64,000 nt of DNA, from NCBI GenBank assembly GCA_046728155.1, contig JBKPDY010000023.1:1-64000 (forward strand), read 5' to 3'. The translations under genes were made by a program, and so were the position numbers. Shown in pieces: positions 42,748 through 50,802 of this stretch (its first letter is position 1; each line of letters begins with the position of its first letter). This DNA is from CAWDLX01 sp046728155 (GTDB lineage Bacteria; Actinomycetota; Actinomycetes; Mycobacteriales; Micromonosporaceae). The notes under the pieces are model-generated. The model ran no database searches. It was not told the DNA's origin and saw only the letters and a program-made list of their open reading frames with translations.

Positions 42748-43574
42748 CCGCCCGTTCGAAGATCTTCCGGTGGCGGGAGTGGACCGCGCCGATCACGCCG
42801 GTCCCGCGCGAGGTCCTCACCTCGCAGCCGGCCGAGTCGACCGGAGTCTCCGAACTGGACGGTCACAAGGCACCGCTGCTCTTCGTGCCTGGGTACGGCC
42901 ACGGGGCCTGGATCTTCACCGAGCATTGGCTCGAGCACGCCGCCGAACGCGGCTATCCCGCGTACGCGATGAGTCTGCGTGGCCAGGGCGACAGCGGTAC
43001 CGCGGACCGGACCAGCCTGCGCGCGTACACGCATGATGTCGTACAGGTCGCGGCCCGTCTGCCCCGCCGCTCTGTCCTCATTGGACACGGTACCGGCGGG
43101 CTGGCGGTTGCGTGCGCGCTCGCGCGGTATCCGGCTCGCGCCGGAGTGCTCGTCGGCCCGGTCTTCGGCGGTCTGCACACATTCGCCGCAGCTTTACTGC
43201 ACAACCCCGCCGGAACCGTTCCGGCGGTTTTCGGGGCGAGGTTGCGCCTGCGCCGACGACAGCTCTTCGGCCGCGAGATCGGTGGCGGCGAGGCCCGCCA
43301 GTACGCGCATCGGGTCGGCGGGGCGCCGGCGCCGATCGTGCAGTGGCAACTTCTGCTGCACCGACGGCCCGAGCCACCGGTGGGCGATGCGCCCGTACTC
43401 GTCGTCGGTTCCCCCGACGACCGCGTTGTCCCGCGCCGCGCCCTCGAGCGAGCAGCCAGGTTCTACGGCGGCGCCCCGCTGCTCTTCCCCGGGATGGGTC
43501 ACGACCTCATGCTCGAGCCCCGTTGGCAGGAGCCGCTCGATGCGATCCTGGACTGGCTCGACAAGACGCTCTGA
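42744..43574 (+). CDS. Alpha/beta hydrolase-fold protein with altered nucleophile elbow
   Basis: A 276-residue protein of alpha/beta hydrolase layout: VPGYGHGAWIFTEHW (oxyanion region), the elbow LIGHGTGGLAVACALA near residue 118, VVGSPDDRVVP (acid) and PGMGHDLMLE (His). The elbow normally reads G-H-S-x-G-G; here the Ser codon position is GGT (Gly), one base from AGT. The acid and His remain. Either catalysis is lost or the protein has another role. It starts at GTG 42744 with the Shine-Dalgarno provided by the repeat. Confidence 0.8.
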   Translation: MTARSKIFRWREWTAPITPVPREVLTSQPAESTGVSELDGHKAPLLFVPGYGHGAWIFTEHWLEHAAERGYPAYAMSLRGQGDSGTADRTSLRAYTHDVVQVAARLPRRSVLIGHGTGGLAVACALARYPARAGVLVGPVFGGLHTFAAALLHNPAGTVPAVFGARLRLRRRQLFGREIGGGEARQYAHRVGGAPAPIVQWQLLLHRRPEPPVGDAPVLVVGSPDDRVVPRRALERAARFYGGAPLLFPGMGHDLMLEPRWQEPLDAILDWLDKTL

Positions 43575-43605
43575 CCGCTGCCGTCCACTGTCGACAGATG
43601 GGCCA

Positions 43606-44490
43606 TCACACCCGGGCGCCGTCATCGGGGTCGGGGTCGTCATCGTCGTCGCCGGGCCGCAGCCGCCACACGAGCGCCGCGACGCCCGCGACGACCGCCG
43701 TGAAGCCGAGCATCATGACCACGCTGTGCTCGATCGGCAACAGGTCGGGCTTGAGGAAGAAGATGAGCCCACCAACGATGCCGGCGACGCCGAGTGTCGT
43801 CGGCAGGGACGGCCGGGGGATCGGCGGCGGAGCCGGCGGCGTGTACCCATCCTCGTCAGCCAGGTCGGCGCCGAATGTGTCGAGACCGTCCAACAGCGAC
43901 GGACCGTCCGGGTCGTACGGCTGGACCACCCACGACGAGGCCCGATCGGCCGGCCCGGTGTCACGCACGGAGACCTCGCCCGGCGGGTATCCGACGACCT
44001 CGTCGGATCCGGCGTCCGCGTCCGTAGACGGATCCTCGGTCGGCGTGGGCGCACGCGCGGAGCGGCGCCGGTTCCCGGATTGGCCGACGTCCTCCGCCTC
44101 CGGCCAGGAGACCTCATCGGGTTCGGCGTCGTAGCCCGCCACGATCTCGGCCCAGATGTCTTCGGCCGAGCGCCGGACATCGGTACCCGTGGAGCCGTCG
44201 AGGAATGCGTCGCCGTCCGCTTCCGCCGCGAGGCGGGCCAGGTAGTTGCGCGCGGTCGCGAGATGCGTCCGGTCGACGTAGAGCCGATCGGTGGGGCGGT
44301 TGGGCAGCACGCTCGATCGGGTGAGCGGGTTGATGTCGGCGGAGGGGCGCAGGTACGCTGCGATGCCGTCCACCGCCAGTACGTCGAGGAGGTGCTCGCC
44401 GACGCGCGGGTCAACGTCGCCGGCGGCGGCGTAGTGGGCGGCACTCAAACCGTTGTCCCGCCGCCCATGTCGAGCGTCGCCGCTGGTCAC
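43606..44490 (-). CDS. Actinobacterial membrane protein of unknown function
   Basis: A 294-residue protein. Residues ~20-75 (VDPRVGEHLLDVLAVDGIAAYLRPS and RLYVDRTHLATARNYLARL) resemble the small DUF2007-like signal-transducing fold; a long acidic, disordered middle follows, then two C-terminal membrane helices (LGVAGIVGGLIFFL and VVMMLGFTAVVAGVAALVW) and a poly-Asp tail. The start at GTG 44490 has GGAGGAGG just upstream; the longer frame to 44598 is less likely. Function unknown. Confidence 0.7.
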   Translation of the reverse strand: MTSGDARHGRRDNGLSAAHYAAAGDVDPRVGEHLLDVLAVDGIAAYLRPSADINPLTRSSVLPNRPTDRLYVDRTHLATARNYLARLAAEADGDAFLDGSTGTDVRRSAEDIWAEIVAGYDAEPDEVSWPEAEDVGQSGNRRRSARAPTPTEDPSTDADAGSDEVVGYPPGEVSVRDTGPADRASSWVVQPYDPDGPSLLDGLDTFGADLADEDGYTPPAPPPIPRPSLPTTLGVAGIVGGLIFFLKPDLLPIEHSVVMMLGFTAVVAGVAALVWRLRPGDDDDDPDPDDGARV

Positions 44491-44695
44491 CGCGGCCTCC
44501 TCCCCGTCGGGCGCTAACGGTGCAGCCCCCATTACCTGCGTCAGCCCGACCGTTGCATGGTGACAGCCGCAACGGTACTCGTTCGGAACGTCCGCCACTC
44601 GCCGCCGGGCGTCGTAGTGATCAACGGTCGTGCCGGGTGTGCGTTGTGCTTGATGTGGGGCATTCGTAGGCTCGGCCCACGGGACGTCGGCGTCG

Positions 44696-45412
44696 ATGGG
44701 CGGGTGCGGGTTGGTTTACCAGTTCCTGAAGTACATCCTGGTGGGTCCGATACTGCGGCTGGTATTCCGGCCGGAGGTCGAGGGCCGGGAGCACGTGCCG
44801 CGGCGCGGTGCCGCCATCATCGCGAGCAACCACCTGTCCTTCTCTGACTCGATCTTCATGCCGCTGGTGGTTCGCCGGCGAATCACCTTCGTCGCGAAGC
44901 AGGAGTACTTCACGGGTACCGGCATCAAGGGTTTCCTCATCCGGCTCTTCTTCGTCAGCACCGGGTGCATCCCGGTCGACCGTTCGGGCGGCCACGCGGC
45001 GCAGGCGGCGATCGACACCGGACTGCGGGTGCTCCGGTCCGGCCAGCTCTTCGGGATCTACCCGGAGGGCACCCGTTCGCCCGACGGTCGGCTGTACCGG
45101 GGCAAGACCGGGGTCGCCCGGATGGCACTGGAGACGGGGGTACCGGTGATTCCGGTCGCGATGCTCAACTCCGACGAGATCCAGCCGCCGGGGCACATCT
45201 GGCCCCGCCTCATGCGGCCGCGGATCCGGTTCGGTCCGCCACTGGACTTCTCCCGGTACTCGGGGCGTGCTGGCGACCGATCCGTCGAGCGGAACGTCAC
45301 CGACGAGATCATGTACGAGCTGATGACCCTGTCCGGACGCCAGTACGTGGACATGTACGCGCAGCAGGCGAAGCAGGCCGTGGCCGCCCGGGAGCTCGTT
45401 GCTACGGGGTAG
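44696..45412 (+). CDS. 1-acylglycerol-3-phosphate acyltransferase (PlsC family)
   Basis: A 238-residue membrane-associated acyltransferase: the catalytic ASNHLSFSDSI (NHxxxxD) at ~45, CIPVDRSGGHAA, FGIYPEGTRSPDG and VPVIPVAML are the four PlsC motifs. It matches Rv2182c in place and type and would acylate lysophosphatidic acid or a related lipid. The start at ATG 44696 lacks a strong Shine-Dalgarno; TTG 44711 is an alternative. An imperfect duplication GCTACGGGGTAG/GCTACCGGGTAG covers its stop. Confidence 0.88.
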   Translation: MGGCGLVYQFLKYILVGPILRLVFRPEVEGREHVPRRGAAIIASNHLSFSDSIFMPLVVRRRITFVAKQEYFTGTGIKGFLIRLFFVSTGCIPVDRSGGHAAQAAIDTGLRVLRSGQLFGIYPEGTRSPDGRLYRGKTGVARMALETGVPVIPVAMLNSDEIQPPGHIWPRLMRPRIRFGPPLDFSRYSGRAGDRSVERNVTDEIMYELMTLSGRQYVDMYAQQAKQAVAARELVATG

Positions 45413-45419
45413 TTCGTCG

Positions 45420-48400
45420 CTACCGGGTAGTACGGGCACCCTCATTGCTCGAAAACGTCAGTAGGGTGCCCCTGCTTGCACCCGGCAGTAATCCGGTGAC
45501 CTCGGCCAACACGGCCTCGGCCCGGGGGTCACCGACGGCGACGAGGGCAGCCGCGGCCGCCGTGGCGGCGAGGGCACGGTCGATCGTGCTGCCGACGGCC
45601 CGGAACCGTTCGGCGGCATCGAGGTGGTACGTCGCTGCGATCTGGTGATCGCCCCGGGCCGTCGCCAGGGCTCCGTTGATCGAGGCGAGCACCGCGCGCG
45701 ACCAGGCCGTGTGGTGCGGGGTCTCAGCCAGCGCCTCCCGCAACATCAGCGCGGCGTCCTGCCCGAGCCGGGTAACGGCGTGGCCAGCGGCGCCGATCCA
45801 GTCCGCGCTAGCGATGGTTCGCATCCGACGCCAGGTGTCGCGCAGTTCGGCGAGCAACCCCTCGCTCGTGTCGCGGTTGCCCAGCAGGGCGTGGGCGAGC
45901 GCGCCGTGCGCCAGTGCCGTCCAGGTTGTCCGCCAGAACCCGCTGCTCCGGGCGTCGGCGATCGCCCGGTCGACGTCGGTCAGGGCGCCGTCGGAGTCGC
46001 CGCGCAGGGCCCGCAGCCACGCCCGTACGGCCCGAAGTTGCGGGTCAGCGTCGCCGGAGGACGTGCCGTCGAGAAGCTCGTCGGTGAGGGCGAGGAACCG
46101 ATCCCAATCACCGACTCCAAGTGCGATCCGCGCGTCGTAGCCGGGCCCCTTCTCCGCAGTCTCGTCCGACCCTGGCGGCAGTACCGTCATGGCGGCGTGC
46201 CCGGCGTCGTCCTCCGCGAGGAGTGACTCGGCCATCGTCCGGTCGCCCTCTTCACGAAGTGCCTGCGCGACCGCGAGCCTGGCCCGGCGCAGGCTCGGCA
46301 GGTGGTGGGCACGGCAGAAGTCCAGCGCCGCCTTCAGCTCCGCGAGCGCATCAGGGTCGCCGGCCTGGAAGCGGCACATCCCGAGCGTGATGCGGGCGCC
46401 GGCGCGAAGCTCGACCAGGCCGAGGCGTTCGGCAATGTCGACGGCAATGGCGGTGGCTCCAATCGCTGGAGCGTGCTCGTAGTTGAGCATGTGCAGGCGG
46501 CCTAGTTCGGCGTAGGCCACGGCCTTCTCCGGCGTGTCGGGCCAGTTGTCGAACAGCTCGACGGCCCGGTCCAGGCAGCGCAGCGCGTCGGTCCGGTCGG
46601 CGCGCAGCCAGCTGACCCGACCGAGCACCGTCCACGCCCGGGCGGCGCCGCCGTAGTCACCGGCCCGGTAGAGAAGCGTCGCAAGCTCCGCCAGCCGGGC
46701 TCGGCCCGATCCGGCCAGGAACTCCGCTGTCGCATGGTGGAAGGCGAGCTCCAGCGCGAGCAGTTCGACGCCGTACCGGTCGGCGTCGCCATCAGGGTCG
46801 GCGGGGGAGCCGGCGATGAGCTCGTCCGCCCGGGCCACCAGCGCGGCGGCGGCGTCGTGAGCGTTGAGTAGCACGGCCCGCTGCGCCGCGTACCGCAGCG
46901 CGGCCAGGGCGGGTCGAGCGTACGGACGGGTGTCGTGGCCCAGTGCGCGGGCGGTCTCATGCGCGGTGTACCGGTGGTGGGCGACCAGCTCGGCCAGGTC
47001 GCTGCCGCGACTGTCCACATGCGAGTCCAACCAGTCCGCAGTACGCACATGTCGGGCGACCCGCTCGACGCGTGGGATGCGTTCGTAGCACACGTCGCTG
47101 ACCAGGACGTGCCGGAACCGGTACTCGGGCTCGCCGGCCATCGTCGAGTCGGGCTGTTCCTGCACGAGGTCGCGCTGGGCGAGCATACGAAGCGACCGGT
47201 CGACGACGTCGACGCCAGCACCGAGCGCTGCGGCCACGGCGCCAGGCCAGAACCTAGGTCCCACGACCGCGGCGGCCTGTAGGACGCCGCGCTCGCCCGC
47301 GTCGAGCAGGTCGATCCGGTTGGCGATGACGGCGTGGACGCTGTCCGGCATCGGCAGCTCGGCGCTCGACTCCATGACCCAGCGCTTGTCGGCCTGCCGA
47401 AGCGTGCCCCGTTCGACGAGCATCCGCCCGTACTCGTGGGCGTAGAGCGGCATCCCATCGGCCAGCTCGACCAGTGATCGCAGCAGTTCTGGCGGAAACG
47501 TGGCCTGCCCGAACATCTGGGCGTACATCGTGGCGATGTGCTCGTCCCGCAGCGGTCTGAGCGAGATGGCGAGCACGCCGGCGATCCCACCGGTCCAGCC
47601 GGGCTCACGATCGACCAGTTCGGGCCGGGCTGTGCAGACGACGAGCAGCGGGACATCCCGCATGGTCGCCCCGATCAACTCGACGAAGCCCAACATGCGA
47701 TCGTCGGCCCAGTGCAGGTCTTCGAAGACCAGCACGGTCGGGCCGCGGACGGCCAACGCCAGCAGGAAGCGTCGCCAGGCGGACTCAGCGTCCTCGGTGG
47801 ACAATGGGGAGCCGGGGAGGCCGAGCAGCGGACGCAGCGCGTCGGAGACCCGGGCGGACTCGCCGGCAGGCATCAGGTCCTGTAGCGCCGCGTCCAGCCG
47901 ATCCCGGGCGGCGTCCGGCGCATCGGTGGCCAGCACGCCCGCCTGTGCGCGCACGACATCGGCGAGCGCCGCGTACGCGACGTTCTCCCCGAACGGCGGG
48001 CACCGGCCACTGCGCCAGCAGACCTGGACATCGATGAGCTGGCTCGCGTGGTGGTAGAGCTCGCGTACCAGCCTGCTCTTCCCGATGCCGGCTGGGCCCA
48101 GGACGGCTACCAACCTCGGAGTCCGCTCCCGGATGACGTGGTGCAGCGCGCTGGTGAGCAGGCCCAGCTCGTGGTCGCGTCCGACCATCGGAACGGTGTC
48201 GGGCTCCTCGACCGCCTGCCGCTGAACCCGGGCGAGAGCGAGCCAGACCTCGGACGGTGTGGTCCGTCCCCGGAGAGTCAACGGCGACTGAGGCACGTAC
48301 CGGATCTCGGTGCGGGTGGCCGCGTGGGTCGCCGCGTCCACCAGTACGCCGCCGGATGGAGCCTCCAACTGCAATCGCGATGCCGTGTTGACCACATCGC

Positions 48401-48794
48401 CGGCCACGATGGCCTGCCCACCGTCGCGTGCGGCCGCCACATCGACCAGCGCCTCACCGGTGGCGATGCCGACCCGGAACGTCCAGCCTTCGCCCTCGTC
48501 CCGGACGAACGCGCGCTGAAGATCCAGGCCGGCGCTCACACAGCGGACAGCGTCGGTCTCCGTCGCGACCGGTGCGCCGAAGAGCACCATCGCCGCGTCC
48601 CCGGCGAACTTCTCCACCACGCCGCCGTACTGTCGCACCACTCGCCGAATTGTCGTGAAGAAGTCGGCCTGGTGAGCCCGGACGTTCTCCGGATCGGACC
48701 GCTCCGCGATCGTGGTCGAGCCGACAGCGTCCATGAACAGGACGCTGATACGCCGTCGCTCCTCCCGAACGGGGGCGATCCGGGCATCGCGCAA
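45420..48794 (-). CDS. Class III adenylate/guanylate cyclase fused to STAND-type ATPase
   Basis: A protein of 1124 residues from the TTG at 48794. Cyclase domain first (~10-170): metal-binding Asp in SVLFMDAVGSTT, and VVEKFAGDAAMVLFGAP. Then an AAA/STAND ATPase with Walker A VLGPAGIGKSRLV (~235) and Walker B VLVFEDLHWADD (~345), and a long TPR-like helical region. The same frame continues upstream to at least 48947 and encodes two zinc ribbons (CPTC...FCGWCG, CPRC...FCTGCG) normally at the N-terminus of this family, but no ATG, GTG or TTG is found there. The final ~16 residues are encoded by a repeat hairpin. It lies directly downstream of a Crp/Fnr gene on the same strand. Confidence 0.85.
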   Translation of the reverse strand: MRDARIAPVREERRRISVLFMDAVGSTTIAERSDPENVRAHQADFFTTIRRVVRQYGGVVEKFAGDAAMVLFGAPVATETDAVRCVSAGLDLQRAFVRDEGEGWTFRVGIATGEALVDVAAARDGGQAIVAGDVVNTASRLQLEAPSGGVLVDAATHAATRTEIRYVPQSPLTLRGRTTPSEVWLALARVQRQAVEEPDTVPMVGRDHELGLLTSALHHVIRERTPRLVAVLGPAGIGKSRLVRELYHHASQLIDVQVCWRSGRCPPFGENVAYAALADVVRAQAGVLATDAPDAARDRLDAALQDLMPAGESARVSDALRPLLGLPGSPLSTEDAESAWRRFLLALAVRGPTVLVFEDLHWADDRMLGFVELIGATMRDVPLLVVCTARPELVDREPGWTGGIAGVLAISLRPLRDEHIATMYAQMFGQATFPPELLRSLVELADGMPLYAHEYGRMLVERGTLRQADKRWVMESSAELPMPDSVHAVIANRIDLLDAGERGVLQAAAVVGPRFWPGAVAAALGAGVDVVDRSLRMLAQRDLVQEQPDSTMAGEPEYRFRHVLVSDVCYERIPRVERVARHVRTADWLDSHVDSRGSDLAELVAHHRYTAHETARALGHDTRPYARPALAALRYAAQRAVLLNAHDAAAALVARADELIAGSPADPDGDADRYGVELLALELAFHHATAEFLAGSGRARLAELATLLYRAGDYGGAARAWTVLGRVSWLRADRTDALRCLDRAVELFDNWPDTPEKAVAYAELGRLHMLNYEHAPAIGATAIAVDIAERLGLVELRAGARITLGMCRFQAGDPDALAELKAALDFCRAHHLPSLRRARLAVAQALREEGDRTMAESLLAEDDAGHAAMTVLPPGSDETAEKGPGYDARIALGVGDWDRFLALTDELLDGTSSGDADPQLRAVRAWLRALRGDSDGALTDVDRAIADARSSGFWRTTWTALAHGALAHALLGNRDTSEGLLAELRDTWRRMRTIASADWIGAAGHAVTRLGQDAALMLREALAETPHHTAWSRAVLASINGALATARGDHQIAATYHLDAAERFRAVGSTIDRALAATAAAAALVAVGDPRAEAVLAEVTGLLPGASRGTLLTFSSNEGARTTR
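45434..45471. repeat. GGGGCACCCT hairpin, copy 2
   Basis: Arms GGGCACCCT (45434-45442) and AGGGTGCCC (45463-45471) with a 20-nt loop; loop and right flank (ACGTCAGTAGGGTGCCCCTG) are close to the copy at 6121-6164. It sits between the acyltransferase stop and the cyclase gene, inside the last codons of the latter, and may terminate both. Confidence 0.75.
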
Positions 48795-49050
48795 CTGATG
48801 TCCGCAGCCGGTGCAGAACGAGAGGTCCGGCGGCTGAGTGCGTCCGCACCGCGGACAGCTGACCGTGATCGGGGTTCCGCACCAGCCGCAGAAGCGGTCA
48901 TCCGGCCCGGCGGGCCGGCTGCAGGTGGGGCAGGCCGGACTGGAGATGGTGCAGCCTCCGCGAACCTCGAGCGCTTCGTGTCCTCGCCGTATGGTGGCAT
49001 GGACGCACCACGACGGTCCGCTCCCCCGTTTGCCCGAGCAGTTTGCGGGC

Positions 49051-49743
49051 TCAGCGGTCGGTCATGCCCGCCCGTCGGCGCAGTGCCGCAAGGTCGGTGA
49101 CCACGATTCGGCGGCCCTCCGTCCGCAACCAACCACGGCTGGCGAACGAGCCGATGGCCTGGTTCACGCTCTGGCGGGAGCCGCCGGCCATCTCCGCGAG
49201 CTGGCTCTGGTTCAGCTCTATCGTCACCATCGGCGCGGTCGAATCGCCGGCGAGGCGGACCAGCGTTTTCGCCACCCGACCGGGCAGGTCGAGGAAGACG
49301 TGGTCGGCGTTCTGCTCGGTCAACCGCCGGATCAGGCTGCCCAGGGACCGCATCACGGCGTCGAGCAGGCGCGGGCTCGCATGAACCAGTTCGATGAACG
49401 CCGCCCGCGAAAGTGCCAGCGCCGAGGTGTCCTCGATCGCCTCGGCCGAGAGTGACCTGGGCGAACCGTCGAGCAGGGAGACCTCGCCCAGCACGTCGGG
49501 CGGGCGGAGGACGGACAGCACGGCGCGCTCGCCTGTTGGTGCCGTTCGAAAGACCGCTACGGCGCCGCGGCGCAGGATGATGAGTGATTCGCCCGGATCG
49601 CCCTCGACGAAGAGGATCTGGCCCTTCCGGTACGAGCGGGGCACCGCTGCCGCGGCGACCCGCTGCCGAGCCTCTGGCTCCAGACCGGCGAACATGTCCA
49701 CTCCGGCGAGTGCGTCGCTAGCTTCGGTCACACGTACGTCCAC
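49051..49743 (-). CDS. Crp/Fnr-family transcription regulator
   Basis: A 230-residue regulator: cyclic-nucleotide-binding beta roll (FVEGDPGESLIILRRGAVAVFR and LGEVSLLDGSPRSLSAEA, positions ~45-100, with an intact phosphate-binding cassette-like segment) and a C-terminal winged helix (LAEMAGGSRQSVNQAIGSFASRGWL). Its stop is ~105 nt from the cyclase coding frame, in the same direction. Start GTG 49743 is very close to GGAGG; a later GTG at 49731 is possible. Ligand probably cAMP; targets unknown. Confidence 0.88.
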   Translation of the reverse strand: MDVRVTEASDALAGVDMFAGLEPEARQRVAAAAVPRSYRKGQILFVEGDPGESLIILRRGAVAVFRTAPTGERAVLSVLRPPDVLGEVSLLDGSPRSLSAEAIEDTSALALSRAAFIELVHASPRLLDAVMRSLGSLIRRLTEQNADHVFLDLPGRVAKTLVRLAGDSTAPMVTIELNQSQLAEMAGGSRQSVNQAIGSFASRGWLRTEGRRIVVTDLAALRRRAGMTDR

Positions 49744-50089
49744 GACCTCCCCCTCCCCACTGACCCCGCGGCGGTGTCGTCATGTTTACACCTTCGGCTC
49801 ACCCGCGCGATACCGGGTGGAACCTGGCGTCACCCTATTGCTCCCTTCGCGTGCGCCCCGGACACCACGCGGGGCTACTCCAGCATCAATGGGTCGATCC
49901 GGAGGGGCCACCATCCGTTCCTCCATCCGGATGATCATCTACTGACCACGGATGATCGTCGCCGTCCGAACGAACGCACCTGCTGAGGGCGCATCTGTTC
50001 GGACACTCCCGGTCATGCCCAGGGGCCGCTGCACCCGATGCGCCTCCCTCGTGTCCGGAGCGGTCCACCGTCCGCGATGATGGTCCGCG
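49744..50089. other. 346-nt divergent intergenic region crp / RNase gene
   Basis: No gene was found. It holds the possible Crp-type site at 49773-49792, a direct repeat CGGATGATC at 49929 and 49949 (20 nt apart, two helical turns), and arms GTCCGAAC (49964-49971) and GTTCGGAC (49996-50003) that could pair around 24 nt. Confidence 0.5.
49773..49792. promoter_or_regulatory. Possible Crp-type operator upstream of crp gene
   Basis: GGTGTCGTCATGTTTACACC has inverted ends GGTGT/ACACC and a TGT-N10-ACA frame like relaxed Crp/Fnr sites. It is 30 bp before the crp start, so autoregulation is conceivable. The match is weak on one half. Confidence 0.3.
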
Positions 50090-50581
50090 ATGGTCTACCG
50101 GTACTTCTACGATTGCGAGTTCATCGAGGACGGACGCCTCATCGATCTGGTCTCGATCGGAGTCGTCGACGAGTTCGGCCGCGAGTTCTACGCGGTGTCG
50201 ACAGAGTTCGATGACCGAAACGCGGTCGCGTGGGTCCGGCGAAATGTTCTCGAACAGTTGCCGTCGCCGGGGGACCCGGCGTGGCGCTCGCGGAGCCGGA
50301 TCCGAGACGATCTGTACACGTTCCTCACCGAGCCGCTCCATGACGAGGCCGAGCTGGAAATGTGGGCGTGGTATGCGGCGTACGACCATGTGGTGCTGGC
50401 CCAGCTGTGGGGGGCCATGCCGGCGCTACCCCGGGACATTCCCCGTTTCACCAAGGATCTCCGCCAGCTCTGGGACGACCGCGGCCGGCCACAGTTGCCG
50501 GTGGCGGAGGCCAAGCGCCATGACGCGCTCGTGGACGCGCGGCACAATCTCGCCCGTTGGCGGGCACTACAGTCAACCTGA
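50090..50581 (+). CDS. 3'-5' exoribonuclease, RNase AS type (Rv2179c-like)
   Basis: A 163-residue DEDDh exoribonuclease: YFYDCEFIEDGRLIDLVSIG supplies D and E, WAWYAAYDHVVL the second Asp, and RHDALVDARHN the final His/Asp. The whole protein is close in motif and size to mycobacterial RNase AS, which trims adenylated RNA tails. It sits alone after a long divergent gap. Start ATG 50090; no strong Shine-Dalgarno. Confidence 0.9.
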   Translation: MVYRYFYDCEFIEDGRLIDLVSIGVVDEFGREFYAVSTEFDDRNAVAWVRRNVLEQLPSPGDPAWRSRSRIRDDLYTFLTEPLHDEAELEMWAWYAAYDHVVLAQLWGAMPALPRDIPRFTKDLRQLWDDRGRPQLPVAEAKRHDALVDARHNLARWRALQST

Positions 50582-50802
50582 TCTCGAGGCCGACATGTGA
50601 ACGCCCGTTTAGGCTGGCTGCGGGTGTGTGGTTGACTCGCCCGGCCAGTCCGGACCGGATAAAGTGCGCATGCGGCCCGCCCCGGGCTGGCAATGGTGCC
50701 GGCGGTGACTGCACCGAACCCGGGGGCTCCTGCGGCGACTCTGCGCCGGGCCGATTTTCTCGCGCCGGGGCCCGCCGCACGACATGGAGGAACGAGCACA
50801 AG

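Noticed and set aside
48536..49132. Minus-strand frame with MPPYGEDTK considered as a separate small gene
   Set aside because: It overlaps the cyclase zinc-ribbon frame and has no motif; kept only as a possible frameshifted N-terminus.
50632..50661. TTGACT ... GGATAA considered as the pfk promoter
   Set aside because: Spacing is too long (about 19 or more) and the -10 is weak; not listed as a feature.
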